Assembly (NCBI GenBank): GCA_023548195.1
Contig: JAJHZJ010000579.1
Span: 2,339,346 to 2,403,345 of the forward strand
From: Bettongia penicillata ogilbyi
Lineage: Eukaryota > Chordata > Mammalia > Diprotodontia > Potoroidae
Length of the DNA: 64,000 bases
Direction: 5' to 3'
A model generated the notes under the pieces. That model searched no databases, was not told the origin of the DNA, and saw only the letters and a list, made by a program, of their open reading frames with translations. Shown piece after piece: positions 1-11,849 of the stretch (position 1 is the first letter of the stretch; the number at the start of each line of letters is the position of its first letter). The position numbers were made by a program, and so were the translations under genes.

Positions 1-1172
1 TAGAAAACATTATGAAGTGCAAAATGGAAAATTTTGATTACATTACATTGAAAAGTTTTTGCACAAACAAACCCAATGCAACCAAGACTGGGAGGGAAGT
101 AGAAAACTGGAAAAGGATTTTTGCAACTAGTGTCTGTGATAAAGGCTTCATTTCTAAAATATAAAGAGAACGGAGTCAAATTTACAAGAACAAAGGTCAT
201 TCCCCAACTTATAAATGGTAAAAGGATATGAACAGGCAGTTTTCAGAGGAAGAAATTAAAGCTATTTATAGTCATGTGAAAAAATGCTCTGCATCACTAC
301 TGATTAGAGAGATGCAAATCAAAAACAACTCTGAGGTACCACATCACACCTATCAGATTGGCTCACGTCACAAAACAGGAAGATGACAAATATTGAAGAA
401 AACGTGGGAAAGTTGGAACATGAATTCATTGTTGGAGCTGTGAGCTGATCCAACTCTGGATTCTGGAAAGCAGTTTGGAACTATGCCCAAAGGGCTACAA
501 AAATGTGCATACCCTTTGACCCAGCAATATCGCTTCTAAGACTGTATCCCAAAGAGATCATAAAAATGGGGAAGGGTCCCAGAAGTACAAAAACATTTAT
601 AGCAGCTCTTTTTGTGGTGGCCAAAAACTGGAAATCAAGGGGATGTTCATCAACTGAGGAATGGCTGAACAAGTACCATTGTGCTATAAGAAATGATGAG
701 CAGGAAGACTTCAGAGAGGTCTAAAAAGACTTACATAAATTGATGCTGAGTGAAAGGAGCAGAACCAGGAGAATTTTGTACAGCAACAACCACAGTGTGT
801 GAGGAATTTTTCTGTTAGACTTAGTCCTTCACAGCAATGCAAGGACCTAAAAAATTCCCAATGAACTCTTGAGGCAAAATGCCTTCCACATACAAAGAAC
901 TATGGAACTAGACTGCAGAATGGAGTACATCATTTTCCTTTGTGTTGTATTTTGTTTTGTTTTTCAATTTCTCCCATTCATTTTAATTCTTCCATTCAAC
1001 ATGACAATTAAATTGTATTTAATAGGAATGTATGTGTAGAACCTATATAAGATTGCATACCGCCTTGGGGAGGGAGGGGTGAGGAAAGGAACAGGGGGGA
1101 GGGAGGGGGAGAAAATCTAAGATATGTGGAAGTCATTGTAGAAAACTGAAAATAAATTAAATTCAAAAATAT
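1..1172 (+). mobile_element. L1 LINE, truncated 3' end (ORF2 C-terminus plus 3' UTR)
   Basis: Decayed 3' end of an L1 retrotransposon entering from the left edge. Positions 503-724 still read as the C-terminal L1 ORF2 segment (PFDPAISLL, IAALFVVAKNWKS, EEWLNKYHCAIRNDEQEDF). A G-rich stretch (about 1060-1110) and an A-rich tail follow, as in L1 3' UTRs. It aligns throughout with 60940-62115 in the same orientation. Stops and frameshifts make it non-functional. Confidence 0.9.
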
Positions 1173-1194
1173 TTTATGTTTTAATCAGCGAAGA

Positions 1195-1867
1195 TCTTCA
1201 TTCTCACTATCACTACCACCTTGTTCCCTTAGTCCTTGAAAACACAAGAAGAACACCATCTCTTACAAATACGTATAGTCAATCAGAGCAAATCTTCACA
1301 ATGGCCATGTCCCAAATAAACATAATTGTTTCGATCTGCCCATCAGGAAGTGCGTAGCATATATTTCATCATTAATCCTCTGGAATTCTGGTTGGTTGTT
1401 ACACTGATAAAAGTTCAGCACAACAGTAGTCCGTCATAATAACATACCAAAACTTGCTCATCTATTCCCTGATTTATGGGCACCTCCTTCAGATCCTCAT
1501 TCTTTGCCACCTCGAAAAGAGCTATAAATATTTTTATACATCCACTAAGAATTTGAGGGTTTGTTTTTTTTGTTTAGGGCTAATCTTTTCCTTTATCCAC
1601 CTCTCTAATTTTCCTTCTGCTATTTTCCCTTTCCTTCTTATTTCTTTGTTAAGTGAAATGTAAATTTCTGTACCCAACTATGTGCATGTGTGTTTCTTCT
1701 TTCTTTTGACCAATTCAGATGACAGTGAAGTTCAAATATCAGCCACTCCACCCAACTGCCTCCTCCTTTGTACGGATGTCTACTTGTGCACACTAATTAT
1801 GAGATAATTTTTCCTAATCTTCTTTCCCTTCCCCCAGGGTATTCTTTTCTCTTTCTAACCTCCTCTC
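1195..1867 (-). mobile_element. Older HAL1/L1-like LINE, 3' portion (interrupted)
   Basis: Reverse complement of L1 ORF2 3' sequence (about 1200-1560, including the equivalent of the IAALF...WK block) followed by a pyrimidine-rich spacer. The same order occurs at 49105-50050. The element appears to resume at 3304 after a nested insertion. ORF2 3' sequence joined to a spacer and ORF1, with most of ORF2 absent, is the HAL1 (half-L1) arrangement; the family name is inferred. Confidence 0.7.
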
Positions 1868-1880
1868 CTTTTTTTAAAGA

Positions 1881-2569
1881 TCATCTAGACATAACAAAAA
1901 CCACTCCCAGGCCTTGTCTAACTTGACTCCTTCTAATTATTTTCCATTTTTTTTCATTCTTTTGCTTTTGTTTTGTGATTTCTTGGTTTCTCATAAAGTC
2001 ATTAGCCTTCATCTGTTCCATTCTAATTTTTAAAGAACTATTTTCTTCATTAAGCTTTTGAACCTCCTTTTCCATTTGGCTAATTCTGCTTTTTAAAGAA
2101 TTCTTCTCACTGGCTTTTTGAACCTCTTTGGCCAATTGAGTTAGCTTATTTTTAAAGGTGTTATTTTCTTCAGCATTTTTTTGGGTCTCCTTTAGCAAGT
2201 TGTTGACTCGTTTTTCATGATTTTCTTCCATCTCTCTCATTTCTCTTCCCAATTTTTTTCCACCTCTCTTGCTTGATTTTCAAAATCCTTTTTGAGCTCT
2301 TCCATGGTCTGAGACCATTGAACATTTATTTTGGATGTTTGGGATACAGAAGCCTTGACTTTTATGTCTTTCCCTGATGTTAAGTATTGTTCTTCCTCAT
2401 CTGAAAGGATGTGAGAAGATACCTGTTCACCAAGAAAATAACCTATATTCTTATTTTTCCCCTCTTTTGGGACATTTTCCCAACCAGTTATTTGACTTTT
2501 GGGTCCTCTGTCATGAGTAGGGTACATTCTGGGGATCTGTAAGATCTCAGTCCCTCCAAGGTGGCACAA
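1881..2569 (-). pseudogene. L1 ORF1 remnant (N-terminus and coiled coil, frameshifted)
   Basis: Two overlapping minus frames (2237-2569 and 1881-2252) together read as the N-terminal half of an L1 ORF1 RNA-binding protein. The second is a heptad-rich coiled coil full of Glu, Lys, Asn and Gln (QMEKEVQKLNEENSSLKIRM). A frameshift near 2240-2252 separates them. The RRM-like and C-terminal domains are absent: the reading runs into non-ORF1 sequence after KQKNEKK. Not functional as ORF1p. Confidence 0.75.
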
Positions 2570-2685
2570 TCAAGTGTGTACACTAGTCTAGAAGCAACCA
2601 GAAACTTTTGTGCCCAGAATCTGTGAGTTGTAGTTTCCTCTCCACAATCACCTGGCCTCCAGTTCCATCATGCCAGCACTAGGGA

Positions 2686-2866
2686 CTGAGATTCAGATAA
2701 GATGCTCAATTCCCCCAGGGACTTTAGATGGGGGCAGCGCCACCATTCAGCATGAGATAAAGATCAGCTGCTCAATTCCCCCAGGAGCATTAGATGGGGG
2801 CAGGACCTCCACACAGGGCTGAGGTAAGGATCAGTTTCTCAGTTCCTCCAAGGGCATTATGATCCA
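2686..2866 (-). repeat. Tandem repeat of about 68 bp, three units, in a LINE 5' UTR
   Basis: Three consecutive diverged units begin at 2686, 2754 and 2821. Each carries 'gctcaattcccccagg' or a variant followed by 'ttagatgggggca' or a variant; the third is shorter and more diverged. They lie where the 5' UTR/promoter of the nested L1 should be, recalling monomer-type L1 promoters of other mammals (analogy only). Confidence 0.7.
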
Positions 2867-3303
2867 ATAATGGATGTGGGCTGTGAAAGCTGCTGTAGCC
2901 CTATGTGGCCTCTGCCGCCCCAGCCTGGGGCCAGAGCTATGGGAAGACCCTGCTCCCTTCTCAGTCAGCTAAAAAAACCCTCTCACTGACCTTTGGTGCC
3001 TGTGGGTTGAGAGATCTGCAAACCATTGCTACTGCCACTGGGGATTCTGCCCCTGAGGCTTGCTTGGGTCCTCCTCCTGGCACAGTGTGGCGTGTCCAAG
3101 GCTGGACTGGGCTCCACTCCTGTCCAGTTACACAGACCTTTCCCATCAGTCTTTCAGGTCACCCTGGGCTGGAAATCTCCTCCAGTCTCTGTGGCTTCTG
3201 CTGCTCTAAAATTTGTTGAAAGTCTTTCTTTACAGGTATTTTATGGGCTGTGGGGAAAGAGCTAGTGTATGTGCATATTTCTACTCCACCATCTTGGCTC
3301 CTG

Positions 3304-5115
3304 GACTCCTTCTAAGAACCATGATGATGATAGTGTTCAGAGGGGACTCATGTATCAACTCCCCACATCTGAATATAAACAATTTATCCTTGTTTAGTTT
3401 TTTATCATTGTTCATTAATGTTTACCTTTTGACTTCTTTTCAAAACTTCAAAGTTTCTCCAAAGTTCTGATCTTTTCAATAGGAATGCTTGCAAATCCTC
3501 TAGTTTCTTAAAGGTTCCACTTTTCTCCTAAACCATCTAGTTAGTTTTTCTGAGCAAGTTATTTTTAGTTGGAAGTCCATATCCTTTGCCTTATAGAATA
3601 TCACATTCCTGGCGCTCTATTCTTTATAGTGGTGGCTGCTAAATCATGAGTGAACCTGACTATGGCTCCTTGCAGTACTTTCTCTTTAACCAGGAAATTC
3701 TGGACCCTAGCTATGATGTTCCTGGGAGTCTTCATTTTGAGGTTTCTTTCAGTAGATGACCAGTGGATTATTTCTGATTCTAAGAGAACTGGGTAGTTTC
3801 ATTTTAAAATTTCTTGAAATACGAAGTCTAGGCTCTTTTTTTGTTCATGGCTCTCAGACAGTCCAATGATTCTTAAATTTTTTATCCCCAATCTATTTTC
3901 CAGGTCAGTTGTTTGTGCTATGAGATGTCTTACATTTTTTCCTATTTTTTCTTGGAGCCTTTTGACTTTAGTATTCTTGCTGCCTCAAGGAATCATTGTC
4001 TTCTACTTGGTCTGTTCTAATATTCTGCGAATTTGTTGTTTGGGAAAAGTTTTCTACACCTTGTGCCAAGCTATCATCTTTCCAATTCTTTCTTCTATGG
4101 TTCTCATTTCTTTTCCATTTTCTCCTCAAATATTTTAATCCATTTATAAAAGCATTTTTTAAAATGTTAAACCCTTGCTTCTTTTTTTTTCCCAGGACTT
4201 CTATGTGTTTATGATGTTCCAGCTGTGTTTTTCTCTGAAAGATTGTTTGTAGATACTAGGGGAATCACTCTTCTCTTCCGTGTTTGTGTCTTGAGTGTCC
4301 CTGCTACCACGTAACAGCTCTTTTTGGTATGATTCTTTTTGTGTTTGCCCATTCTCCTAGCAACATCTTCCCTTCCTTCGGAAGGGAGGTCAGGTCCTGT
4401 TGCTGCTTTTGGGAGGGGTGTTGAGGGTTGTTATTTGAGGATCTCAGGGGCAGACTGAAAGTTTTCAGTGTTCCCTAAGTAATTTGGTCTAGGAAAAATC
4501 TGATTGCTGCTCCCCTGGTTTGAGTCTTGCAAGTTGCTGACCTGGGTTTGAGGCTGGGTAATAGTAGACTTTTGCTGGATCCTGACCCTATAAGTCAGAT
4601 GGGAAGCTTTGTTAGTTCAGAGTTGTAAAGTTGTAAGCTCCCCTGCTTTGGTTACTCTTCTGCAGTCTGGGTGAGATGCTGGAAATGAGACCCTGCTATG
4701 GGCCTGACATCTGAGCTACGCCACTAATGCTGTTGGTTTCTCAGCTGCCTCCTTTTTCAGTTCACTGTCCAGGGTGCCTTCTCAGTCTGCTCTAAATTTG
4801 TGACTCAGGACTGGGTAGTGGGTGACAGGATGGGCCTGAGGATGTTCCATTAAGAGTTTGGGAATCTTCTCTTGCTCTGGTGCAAGCTTTTCTCTGGACA
4901 CTAGAGTGCTCAAAGTGAAGCCTGTTCTTGGCCAGGCTTAGTCTCCAGTGTCTGCAGACCTTTCTGTCTCCTAATGCCAAGCAGGGCTAGACAAAGGATT
5001 CATTGTGACTTTTTCTGAATTCTCCACCACAATTCAATCTGGGATATTTTCTAGGTCTATTTGGAGAAGTTTGTGGATGGGAGCTCACCAAACTGCTTCC
5101 TAAAAATCTCTTGGC
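3304..5115 (-). mobile_element. Older HAL1/L1-like LINE, 5' portion with ORF1 remnant
   Basis: Continues the element at 1195-1867. On the minus strand it carries the 5' UTR (about 4200-5115), then ORF1 coiled coil and RRM-like part (about 3800-4160; the decayed frame retains an LENR...NLRIIGL stretch typical of L1 ORF1), then the ORF1 C-terminal region and spacer start. The same order of blocks occurs at 54189-55540 plus 49900-50500. Confidence 0.7.
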
Positions 5116-6585
5116 TCTCCTTCCCATACTCCATTTTCAATGGCTGACCCCCATATTTAGAAATCTGTCCTTCCTCTACCTCCCAGCTTCCTTCAAGTCT
5201 CAGTAAAAATTTTATTTTTTGTAAGCTCATTCGATTCTCCTGTTCTCTTTATAAATTATACCAATGGACTACTCTTGTTTTCCTCCTCAGTTTTCTCCCT
5301 CTGCTTCCACCTTCTACACACATATTTTTAAAATCTGAATTTGTCTTTGAACCCTCATGTACCTGCACTGGGTTTATTTTCTTTTGTTAGCCCCCTTTTT
5401 CCTTCTCATTGAAATAATTTCTGTTTGTTGATAATTTCATTCCTGAGGACTTTCCATGCCTATTAGACATCCCCTGTACCACATTAAGTCACAAAATATG
5501 ACTTACTCATCCTTTCTGTTTGAAATCTACACTAGCAAAATCTAGGGAGCCAAGCTTTGCCTTGTTTTAGTCTCCTTTCTCTTCTCAATTGATGATTAAA
5601 TGGGGTTGTTGTTCTTTTTGTTTTGATAGGATCTACGATTTCCCTGAGACAGGGAGCTCCTAGTGAGGGGGGCTAGTAGCACCTTCTCTGTAGTTTACAA
5701 TCTTGGAGATTTGACAGCATTAACATTCTTCAAATGTTAAGGGTCTTCCTGGCTCAATGCCAGACAGGGGTCATGATGCCTCTCTAATTACTGGCTCCTA
5801 AAGCTCTGGTCACCTCCACTGCAGTAATCGGCTATTCATCACTGGTTATAATCAGGTGCAGAATAGCTGTTGTCTTTGTTGTTGCCTATTCTACCTTTTG
5901 AAAGATGAAATTATCATCAAGAGAAGTCATAGATTTAGCAGGTCTACTTTTGGCAGAGAAACAATGTCAGATGTCCAAAGAGCTGGAGTCCCCTACTCCT
6001 ACAACACTGAGTCCTTTTGAGATCTGTGAACTACTGTGCAGGCTGGGTGTAGTCTACTTTTATAACAATACTGCTTCTGTTTCTACCTTGGTTGAGCCTC
6101 TCTCCAATGTTCTGCATTCATGTTTGTTCTCTTTGTCTTCCTCCTTCCAAAAAAAATTAAGGAGCAGATCAAAAGGTTAGTTCATTCCTTCACAATGAAA
6201 GTCTTGAAGCGCAGGCAGCTGACCACTTTTCAAGTAGATTGTATAGGGGATTCTTATTCAGTTATGGGTTGGCCTACATTGCCTCTGCGGTGCATCCAAA
6301 CGCTGATATTCTGTGATTTCCCCTGTGCCAGTGTCTGAGACATACAAATTGTCACAAATGACCAGTTAAGGAAGGAATCCAAGACACTATAGGTAGAATT
6401 CTTAAGGGTCCATGGTCCTGCATAAGGATGCAGTCAATAGCTTTCCATGGCTAGCCAGGTAAGGTGATTGAAAAGGAGAGAGGAATAGAACAAGACAGGT
6501 AAAATATCTGATAAGAATCAAAGAATTTCAGATTTGGAAACCATGCCTCTGAATCTACAATCCATGATACTGCCCTTGCTTTCCT
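5116..6585. other. No gene recognised; weak L2-like stretch at 5120-5300
   Basis: 5120-5300 resembles the 3' region of L2 in plus orientation ('cttccttcaagtctcag' block). The rest, including the 91-codon frame at 5905-6180, matches no protein family I recognise and is probably old repeat or unique intron sequence. Confidence 0.4.
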
Positions 6586-6589
6586 TGAG

Positions 6590-6905
6590 CAAGATACTCC
6601 ATCTCCCAAATTCCATGTATTTTTACTGGTTGTCCCCAATACCTCGAATTTTCTCACTCTCCAACTCTGTCTGCTGGTATCCCAGTTTCCTGCAAGTCCC
6701 AGCTTCTACAAGAAGCTTCTCCCAATTTCCCTTAATGCTGATACCTTCCCTTAAGATGATTTGTCACATATATATCTTATTTGTACATAAATGTCTGTAT
6801 ATTGTCTACCCCACTAGATTAGGAGCTCCTTGAGAGTAGGGAGCATCTTTTGCCTTTCTTTGAGCAGCCTGTAGGGCTGAATAAATACTTGCTGACTTAA
6901 TCAGA
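6590..6905 (+). mobile_element. L2 LINE 3' end
   Basis: Shows the L2 3' sequence in order: 'ttcctgcaagtcccagct', 'ttagg agctccttgagagtaggga'-type block, 'ttttgcctttctttg', and the terminal 'gaataaatacttgctgact'. Ancient mammalian LINE remnant with no coding capacity. Confidence 0.75.
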
Positions 6906-6937
6906 TCATCAGTTTCAGACCTTTACCTCAATCCCAC

Positions 6938-7250
6938 CGAACAATTAAGTGCTTACTATGTGCTAAGCACTCAGGATATAAGAAAGGCAAAAAGTCAATG
7001 CACTTAAACTCAAGGAGTTTAAAAATCTAAAGAGCAAAACAATGTGCACATAAACTGGTAAATTAAGATACAGGTAAAGAGGATGGAAGGTAACTTTAGA
7101 GGGGAAGGATCTAACAGCTTAAGGGAACCAGGACAGGCCTCCTGCAGAAAGTGGCATTTGAGCTGAGTCTTAAAGGCAGCCAGAGATTCTTAGACGAGGC
7201 AGCGAGAAAAGAGACCACTGCAGGCACCGAAAAGAGAGATGGTTAACAGA
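6938..7250 (+). mobile_element. Ancient dispersed repeat (LINE-like, family uncertain)
   Basis: Begins 'ttaagtgcttactatgtgct' and later has 'gcatttgagctgagtcttaa'. Fragments of the same family lie near 19130, 28830, 40632 and 56465. Probably an old L2/L3-type mammalian repeat; family assignment is not certain. Confidence 0.5.
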
Positions 7251-7639
7251 CTATTTCTGGACAGGGCAGTGGCTCACGAACAACTTGAGCTTAGCTGCTC
7301 AATGTGCAAAGCTGCTTTGGGTACTCTTGCTTCCTGGTATGAGGAAGCAGCTCGCATTAGCTGGGATGGCTACAGGCAGTGAAAGCCAATGACTCACCAA
7401 TCACCTCTAGCCAAGGAGGTGGAGCGATCTGAGGCAGGGGGATATTAATTTCCATCTCTGCTTCAGAATTGATTTTTTTTCAGACATGTCAAGCCTGACA
7501 ACAACTGATGTATACGATGCCTTAATTATAACAACTGACAATTCTATAGCCCTTGAAGGTTTGTGAAGATCTTTTGCTGCCATATTAGTGACATGGTGAG
7601 GTGGAATTTGGTTCTCCCTCTCCTGCTGTCCCAGATTAC

Positions 7640-7810
7640 ATATGAATTATTTCATTCTATCCTCAGATGTTAACAAGCCAGCGGGTAGATATCAGCAGGC
7701 ATTACTGCTCCCATTTATAGACAATGAGACTGAGGCTCAAAATGGTTAAATGATTTATCAGCAGCCACACAGTGAAGAACCGTATTAGGTAGTTTTCAAA
7801 ACCAGGCACC
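7640..7810 (-). mobile_element. MIR/CORE-SINE fragment
   Basis: Reverse-oriented MIR core: 'gacaatgagactgaggctca' followed by a diverged copy of the 'ggtcacacagctagtaag' block. Confidence 0.6.
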
Positions 7811-7954
7811 TCATGATGCCTTTTCCATTACACCATCTTACACATGGGAAAATGACTGATGCTACTCACCGACTATCAATAAATAGAAGTTTGTTCAATT
7901 CACTTGTGATGATGCAGTCTGGAGGAAGGCTGGTTTAGGATTGCTACACTGTTC

Positions 7955-8082
7955 ACAGCTCCCATTAGACTGTGAGTTCCTGTGGAGCAGGGGTTATCTT
8001 TTGCCTTTGTATCCCCAGTGCATAGCACAGTACGCACACAGTAGGTGTTTAACAAATGTTTACTGACTGACTGCGCATTACC
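7955..8082 (+). mobile_element. L2 LINE 3' terminal fragment
   Basis: Characteristic L2 end: 'gactgtgagttcctgtggag', 'tatccccagtgcatagcaca' and 'gtttaacaaatgtttactga'. Confidence 0.75.
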
Positions 8083-8134
8083 CAGAAGTACAGTAACCAG
8101 ACCGATAACTTTCACTAGATAAGGGGAAGGGAAT

Positions 8135-8392
8135 AAGCATCATACATCACTCACTGTGTGTCAGGAAGTGTTCTAAATGCTTCCCACAAGTATCATCTCA
8201 TCTGATCCTCACAACAACCCTGGCAGGTAAGTGTTGTTAGTATTATACCCATTTTAGAGTTAAGGAAACTGAGGCAGACAGAGGCTAAGTGACTTGCCCA
8301 GGGTCACACAGCTAGTAAATGAGGCCTGATTTGAACTCAGGTCTTCCTGACTCCAGGCCCAGCACATCAACAGCTGCCTCTAAGTGTATGGT
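8135..8392 (-). mobile_element. MIR/THER1-type CORE-SINE, nearly complete
   Basis: Long well-preserved reverse-oriented CORE-SINE: 'atctgatcctcacaacaacc', 'aaggaaactgaggcagacag', 'acttgcccagggtcacacag', then 'tttgaactcaggtcttcctg'. Confidence 0.8.
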
Positions 8393-8511
8393 CCACTTAG
8401 AGCAGGGTGGGTAGCATTCATCATCTTCCTCATTAACACCATGCTCTTACTAACCAACAAAAGGGCAATTATTCTGACATGTTTTTAATTGCCTAACCAA
8501 GTCAACTGGCA

Positions 8512-8830
8512 GTTAGGTAGCCTAGTGCATAGTACAGTAGACAGGAAGGCCTGGATTCAAATTCTGCTTTTGACATTTACTAGCTGTGTGACCCTGGGCA
8601 AGTCACTTAACCTGTCTGCCTCAGTTTCTCCACCTGTAAAATGAGGAAAATAATACTTGTGACACTTATGAAAATGGCCTGTCAAACTTAGGGTATCTGA
8701 TTTAGAACTAGAAGGGATCTCAGAGGTCATCTAGTTCAATCTCTTCATTTAAAGATGAAGAAACTGAGGCCCAGAAATGTTGGAAGGCTTGCTCAAGGTT
8801 GCATAAATCGTAAATAGAGTCCTCTGACTC
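8512..8830 (+). mobile_element. Two adjacent SINE copies
   Basis: 8512-8690 is a plus-oriented CORE-SINE ('actagctgtgtgaccctggg', 'cctcagtttctccacctgta'). 8692-8830 is a different type, starting with a 'agaactagaagggatctcag' block and ending in a 'gaaactgaggcccagaaa' block, as in old MIR/CR1-related repeats. Confidence 0.7.
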
Positions 8831-9746
8831 CAAGTTCATTATTGTCTCAACTCCCTCTCACTTGAAGACTTCCATGAACATCAGCCACCATGATAATTAC
8901 CTGCCTCTAGAACCCTATTGGGGGCTTTCAGCCTTTGCTTACGTTATGTGTCTTCACTCTTCGCAGTTCAGGCAACTTCCAACACCTCACAGCTCAATCA
9001 CATCCATGTCACTGTGAAAAACTGATTTCCTCTCCTTTGCCATCCAGTTCAGAAACACATTCTGGGATGCTCCAGTTCCCACTGATTATCCTGCGAACTA
9101 ACTTCCCAAAATACCCTCGTGATAAGGATATGGTAAACTGGGGGCAATCTCTGCCAAGAAAATGGTCTAACTGAATGAATAATATATGAATTTCTCCAGG
9201 CCTGTTTGTAAAAATAAAAGTACTTCATTAAAATACCCAGGTCGTGCCAACCTACCAGCAATTCTCCCCTCCCTCCTCTTTTTTTTTTTTTTTTAAGTTT
9301 TCATTCCCTTTATTCTTTAAGCATTATTCATTAAAATTCTTCCCCTGGCAGAATCATACTGAGTTATGTAAACTAAGAAAAGGAAGAGGCATAGCCAATT
9401 TGTGCAAAATGAGATTAAAAATCTGAAACATTCTGGGCTATCAGTGAGGCTGGTGGAATGATTACTATCCTATGATTTCAGGCCCTCTCTGAGGAAGTAA
9501 AAGGACTTCCCCTTCCATTGTTCTAGACAAGGCTTTAACCAGCATGGTTCTATTGGTCTTCGTGGTGCTCTATCAAGGGATTTTTTTCACTCCTCGATTT
9601 CATGTATTTTGTAATTATTCCACTTTACTTGTTTGAAAACTGCTGGGAATAGCTTTCGGAAAGGACATTTGTTGCTCCAGTGAATGTCAAAGAAGACACA
9701 GAAACATACCCTCTCCCAATAACCAGCTACAGCATTCCAAATGTCA
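8831..9746. other. Intron sequence, nothing recognised
   Basis: No confident repeat or gene. A T run lies at about 9277-9295. Short frames (8935-9174, 9049-9261) have no recognisable domains. Confidence 0.4.
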
Positions 9747-9749
9747 CGT

Positions 9750-9965
9750 TAGGTTCTCGTTTTTCAGTCATGTTCAACTCTTCATGACCTCATTTAGAAT
9801 CTTCTTGGCAAAGACAGTGTAGTGGTTTGCCATTTTCATCTCCAGCTTATTTTATAGATGAGGAAACTGAGGCAAAGAGGGTTAAGTCACATGCTTAGGA
9901 TCACCCAGTTAGTATCTGAAGCCAGATCTGAACTCAGGTTTTCCTCACCTAATCATCCTCTCATG
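9750..9965 (+). mobile_element. Marsupial SINE (MAR1/WSINE-like)
   Basis: Contains the marsupial SINE series: 'cagtcatgttcaactcttca', 'atcttcttggcaaagaca', 'agatgaggaaactgaggcaa', 'gatctgaactcaggttttcc'. Same family, same orientation near 13795, 38598, 42565 and 47655; opposite orientation near 11505, 22975, 23685, 26187 and 30100. Confidence 0.8.
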
Positions 9966-11500
9966 GTAGGGTACTTGTCAGTAAATCTGGGCAATGTTTT
10001 GGAATTCCCAAGATACTTGGCTTATAATCAAGAAAGATTCCCACCGCAGACAATATCTCATCTGTCTTTAGTGCCTTCTCATTGCATTAGAAACCAGGAG
10101 TTAATGGGTGGTATTGAGGGACCACTACAAGGAGTCTAGCCATGAGAAAGCCCTCTAACCAGATGTTCGAAGACACTGCTTTAAAAGTATGATGCTTTTT
10201 CTACTGCTACATCAACACTTTTACAAGGTTTTCTCTCAGTGGGATGGATGCTCTTCACTATAGTCTACACTGATTTCATCCAAGATCTCTCTGTTTAAGA
10301 GAGGCCCTACAAAGAGCAGATAAACAGTACAACATCCCTAGCATCTGAGGCCTAATTCAGAAAATATCACCCTCTAAAATTTAGCCTAATAAATATTTCA
10401 CTATACTATAACTATGTCAAGTAGAAATTCTCAAACATTCTCATAAAATTCACAAGGCTAAAAAAATGGTAGAAGTAATCTAATCAAACTTCCTCATTTG
10501 ACAGGAAAGGAAACTGAGGCCTACGGAAGGAAGTTAAATTCACATAGCTCAAGAGATTTAAGGCAACATTTTCTAGATTGTACTTTAGAGTCTAGAACCC
10601 AGGGCCCACATTTCTGTTTCTTAAGCTGCATGACCATAAATAAGTCACAACCTCTCTGAGTTTCAGTTTCCTTACCTATAAAATGAGGAAAATAATACTA
10701 TACTAATTACCTTAGAGTTCTTGCCAACCTTACAACAGTACCTAAAGGTGAACTATTGTTGTCATTATTGTTAGTAGTAGTTAGTAGTACCAGCAGCAGT
10801 CAGAGCTGGAACTGGAACGAAGTGTTCTGAAGACTCCCCGATTCAGGAGTATCTCTACTATATCACACTACCCCTGCACCATGAGCACTGGAGCTGCTCC
10901 TTATTTCTCCCAGATATATGTATCAGGGTACTTTGTTTTAGGACAATGTTCAACACAAAATGGCAATATTTCCTCCATTCTTTTTTATTTTTTAATTTTT
11001 ACATGGTTTAAGCTCTTTTTGGTTTAACTGAATGGCAGATGTGACAAATCTGGGAACACAGGCATGAACTGATATCTTGGCACCTTCCTTAAAATTTTAG
11101 GGAAGTTTTAAGTTTTAATAGCTTAAATTCATACCCTAAAGCTCTGTTAGCTTAAAACTTCACTAAGACTTTGAGGATACACTGTACACAATGCCTGAAA
11201 CAAGGTTAACAAAAATACCACTAAAACATAGCAGAATTCACATTATTCACAAAATCTAATCTTGTTTCTAAAGAACAAATGTTGAAACACTCTTCCCTCA
11301 TCTTGGCAGAGAGGGGAGAGAACATAAAAAGGAATTGTTTGCTTATGCTGTCAACTCCCAGATGCTTGGGTCAGTTTGCTTTGTTGAACTGTTTTCCTTT
11401 GTTTTAAGACAAGAGTTGATTTGAAAAAAGATAGTCTCTAAATGTCACCTTTTATTTTCTAATTCCTGAATATCCAATAGCCAATGGAAGGTTAGAGGAA
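9966..11500. other. Intron with SINE fragments; otherwise unrecognised
   Basis: Two SINE fragments lie at about 10455-10760: 'aaaggaaactgaggccta' in one orientation and 'tttcagtttccttacctata' in the other. The remainder, including the AT-rich 10980-11250 stretch, holds nothing I can name. Confidence 0.5.
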
Positions 11501-11504
11501 GTCC

Positions 11505-11760
11505 TGGGCCGCTAAGAGGCACAGGGGATAGAGAGTTGGGCCTGGAGTCCAAAAGACTAATCTTCCTGAGTTCAAATCTAGCCTCAGACACTTACTAGCT
11601 CTGTGACTCTGGGCAAATCATTTAACTGTTTGCTTCAGTTTCCTCATCTGCAACATGAGCTGGAGAGAAAAATGGCAGAACATTCCAGCCTATCTGCTAA
11701 GAAAGGCCCAAATGGGGTAATGCAGGGTCAGACATGACTGAAAAATGATTCACCAACAAG
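11505..11760 (-). mobile_element. Marsupial SINE (MAR1/WSINE-like)
   Basis: Reverse orientation relative to the copy at 9750: 'ttcctgagttcaaatctagc', 'ttcctcatctgcaacatgag', then 'caaatggggtaatgcaggg' and 'tcagacatgactgaaaaatg'. Confidence 0.8.
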
Positions 11761-11849
11761 AAGCAGGGACAGTTCACATTTTGGTATTTACAGTCCAGTA
11801 GAAAAACAAGAGTAGAACAGATGTTCTGTGAATCTCTTAAAATAGAAGA

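Larger units (their letters stand above)
1868..3303 (-). mobile_element. Younger L1/HAL1 5' fragment nested in an older LINE
   Basis: Minus-strand insertion of about 1.4 kb. It starts at a short T run (about 1870-1877, its A tail), contains ORF1 N-terminal and coiled-coil sequence (1881-2569), then a 5' UTR with a three-unit tandem repeat, and ends at a 5' boundary near 3300 (minus strand 'gagccaagatggtggagtag'). Sequence on both sides matches consecutive parts of one older element, so this piece was inserted later. The 3' half of ORF1 and all of ORF2 are missing. Confidence 0.65.

Noticed and set aside
5905..6180. 91-codon plus frame
   Set aside because: No similarity I recognise; antisense to SMYD2 intron; no promoter or splice context.
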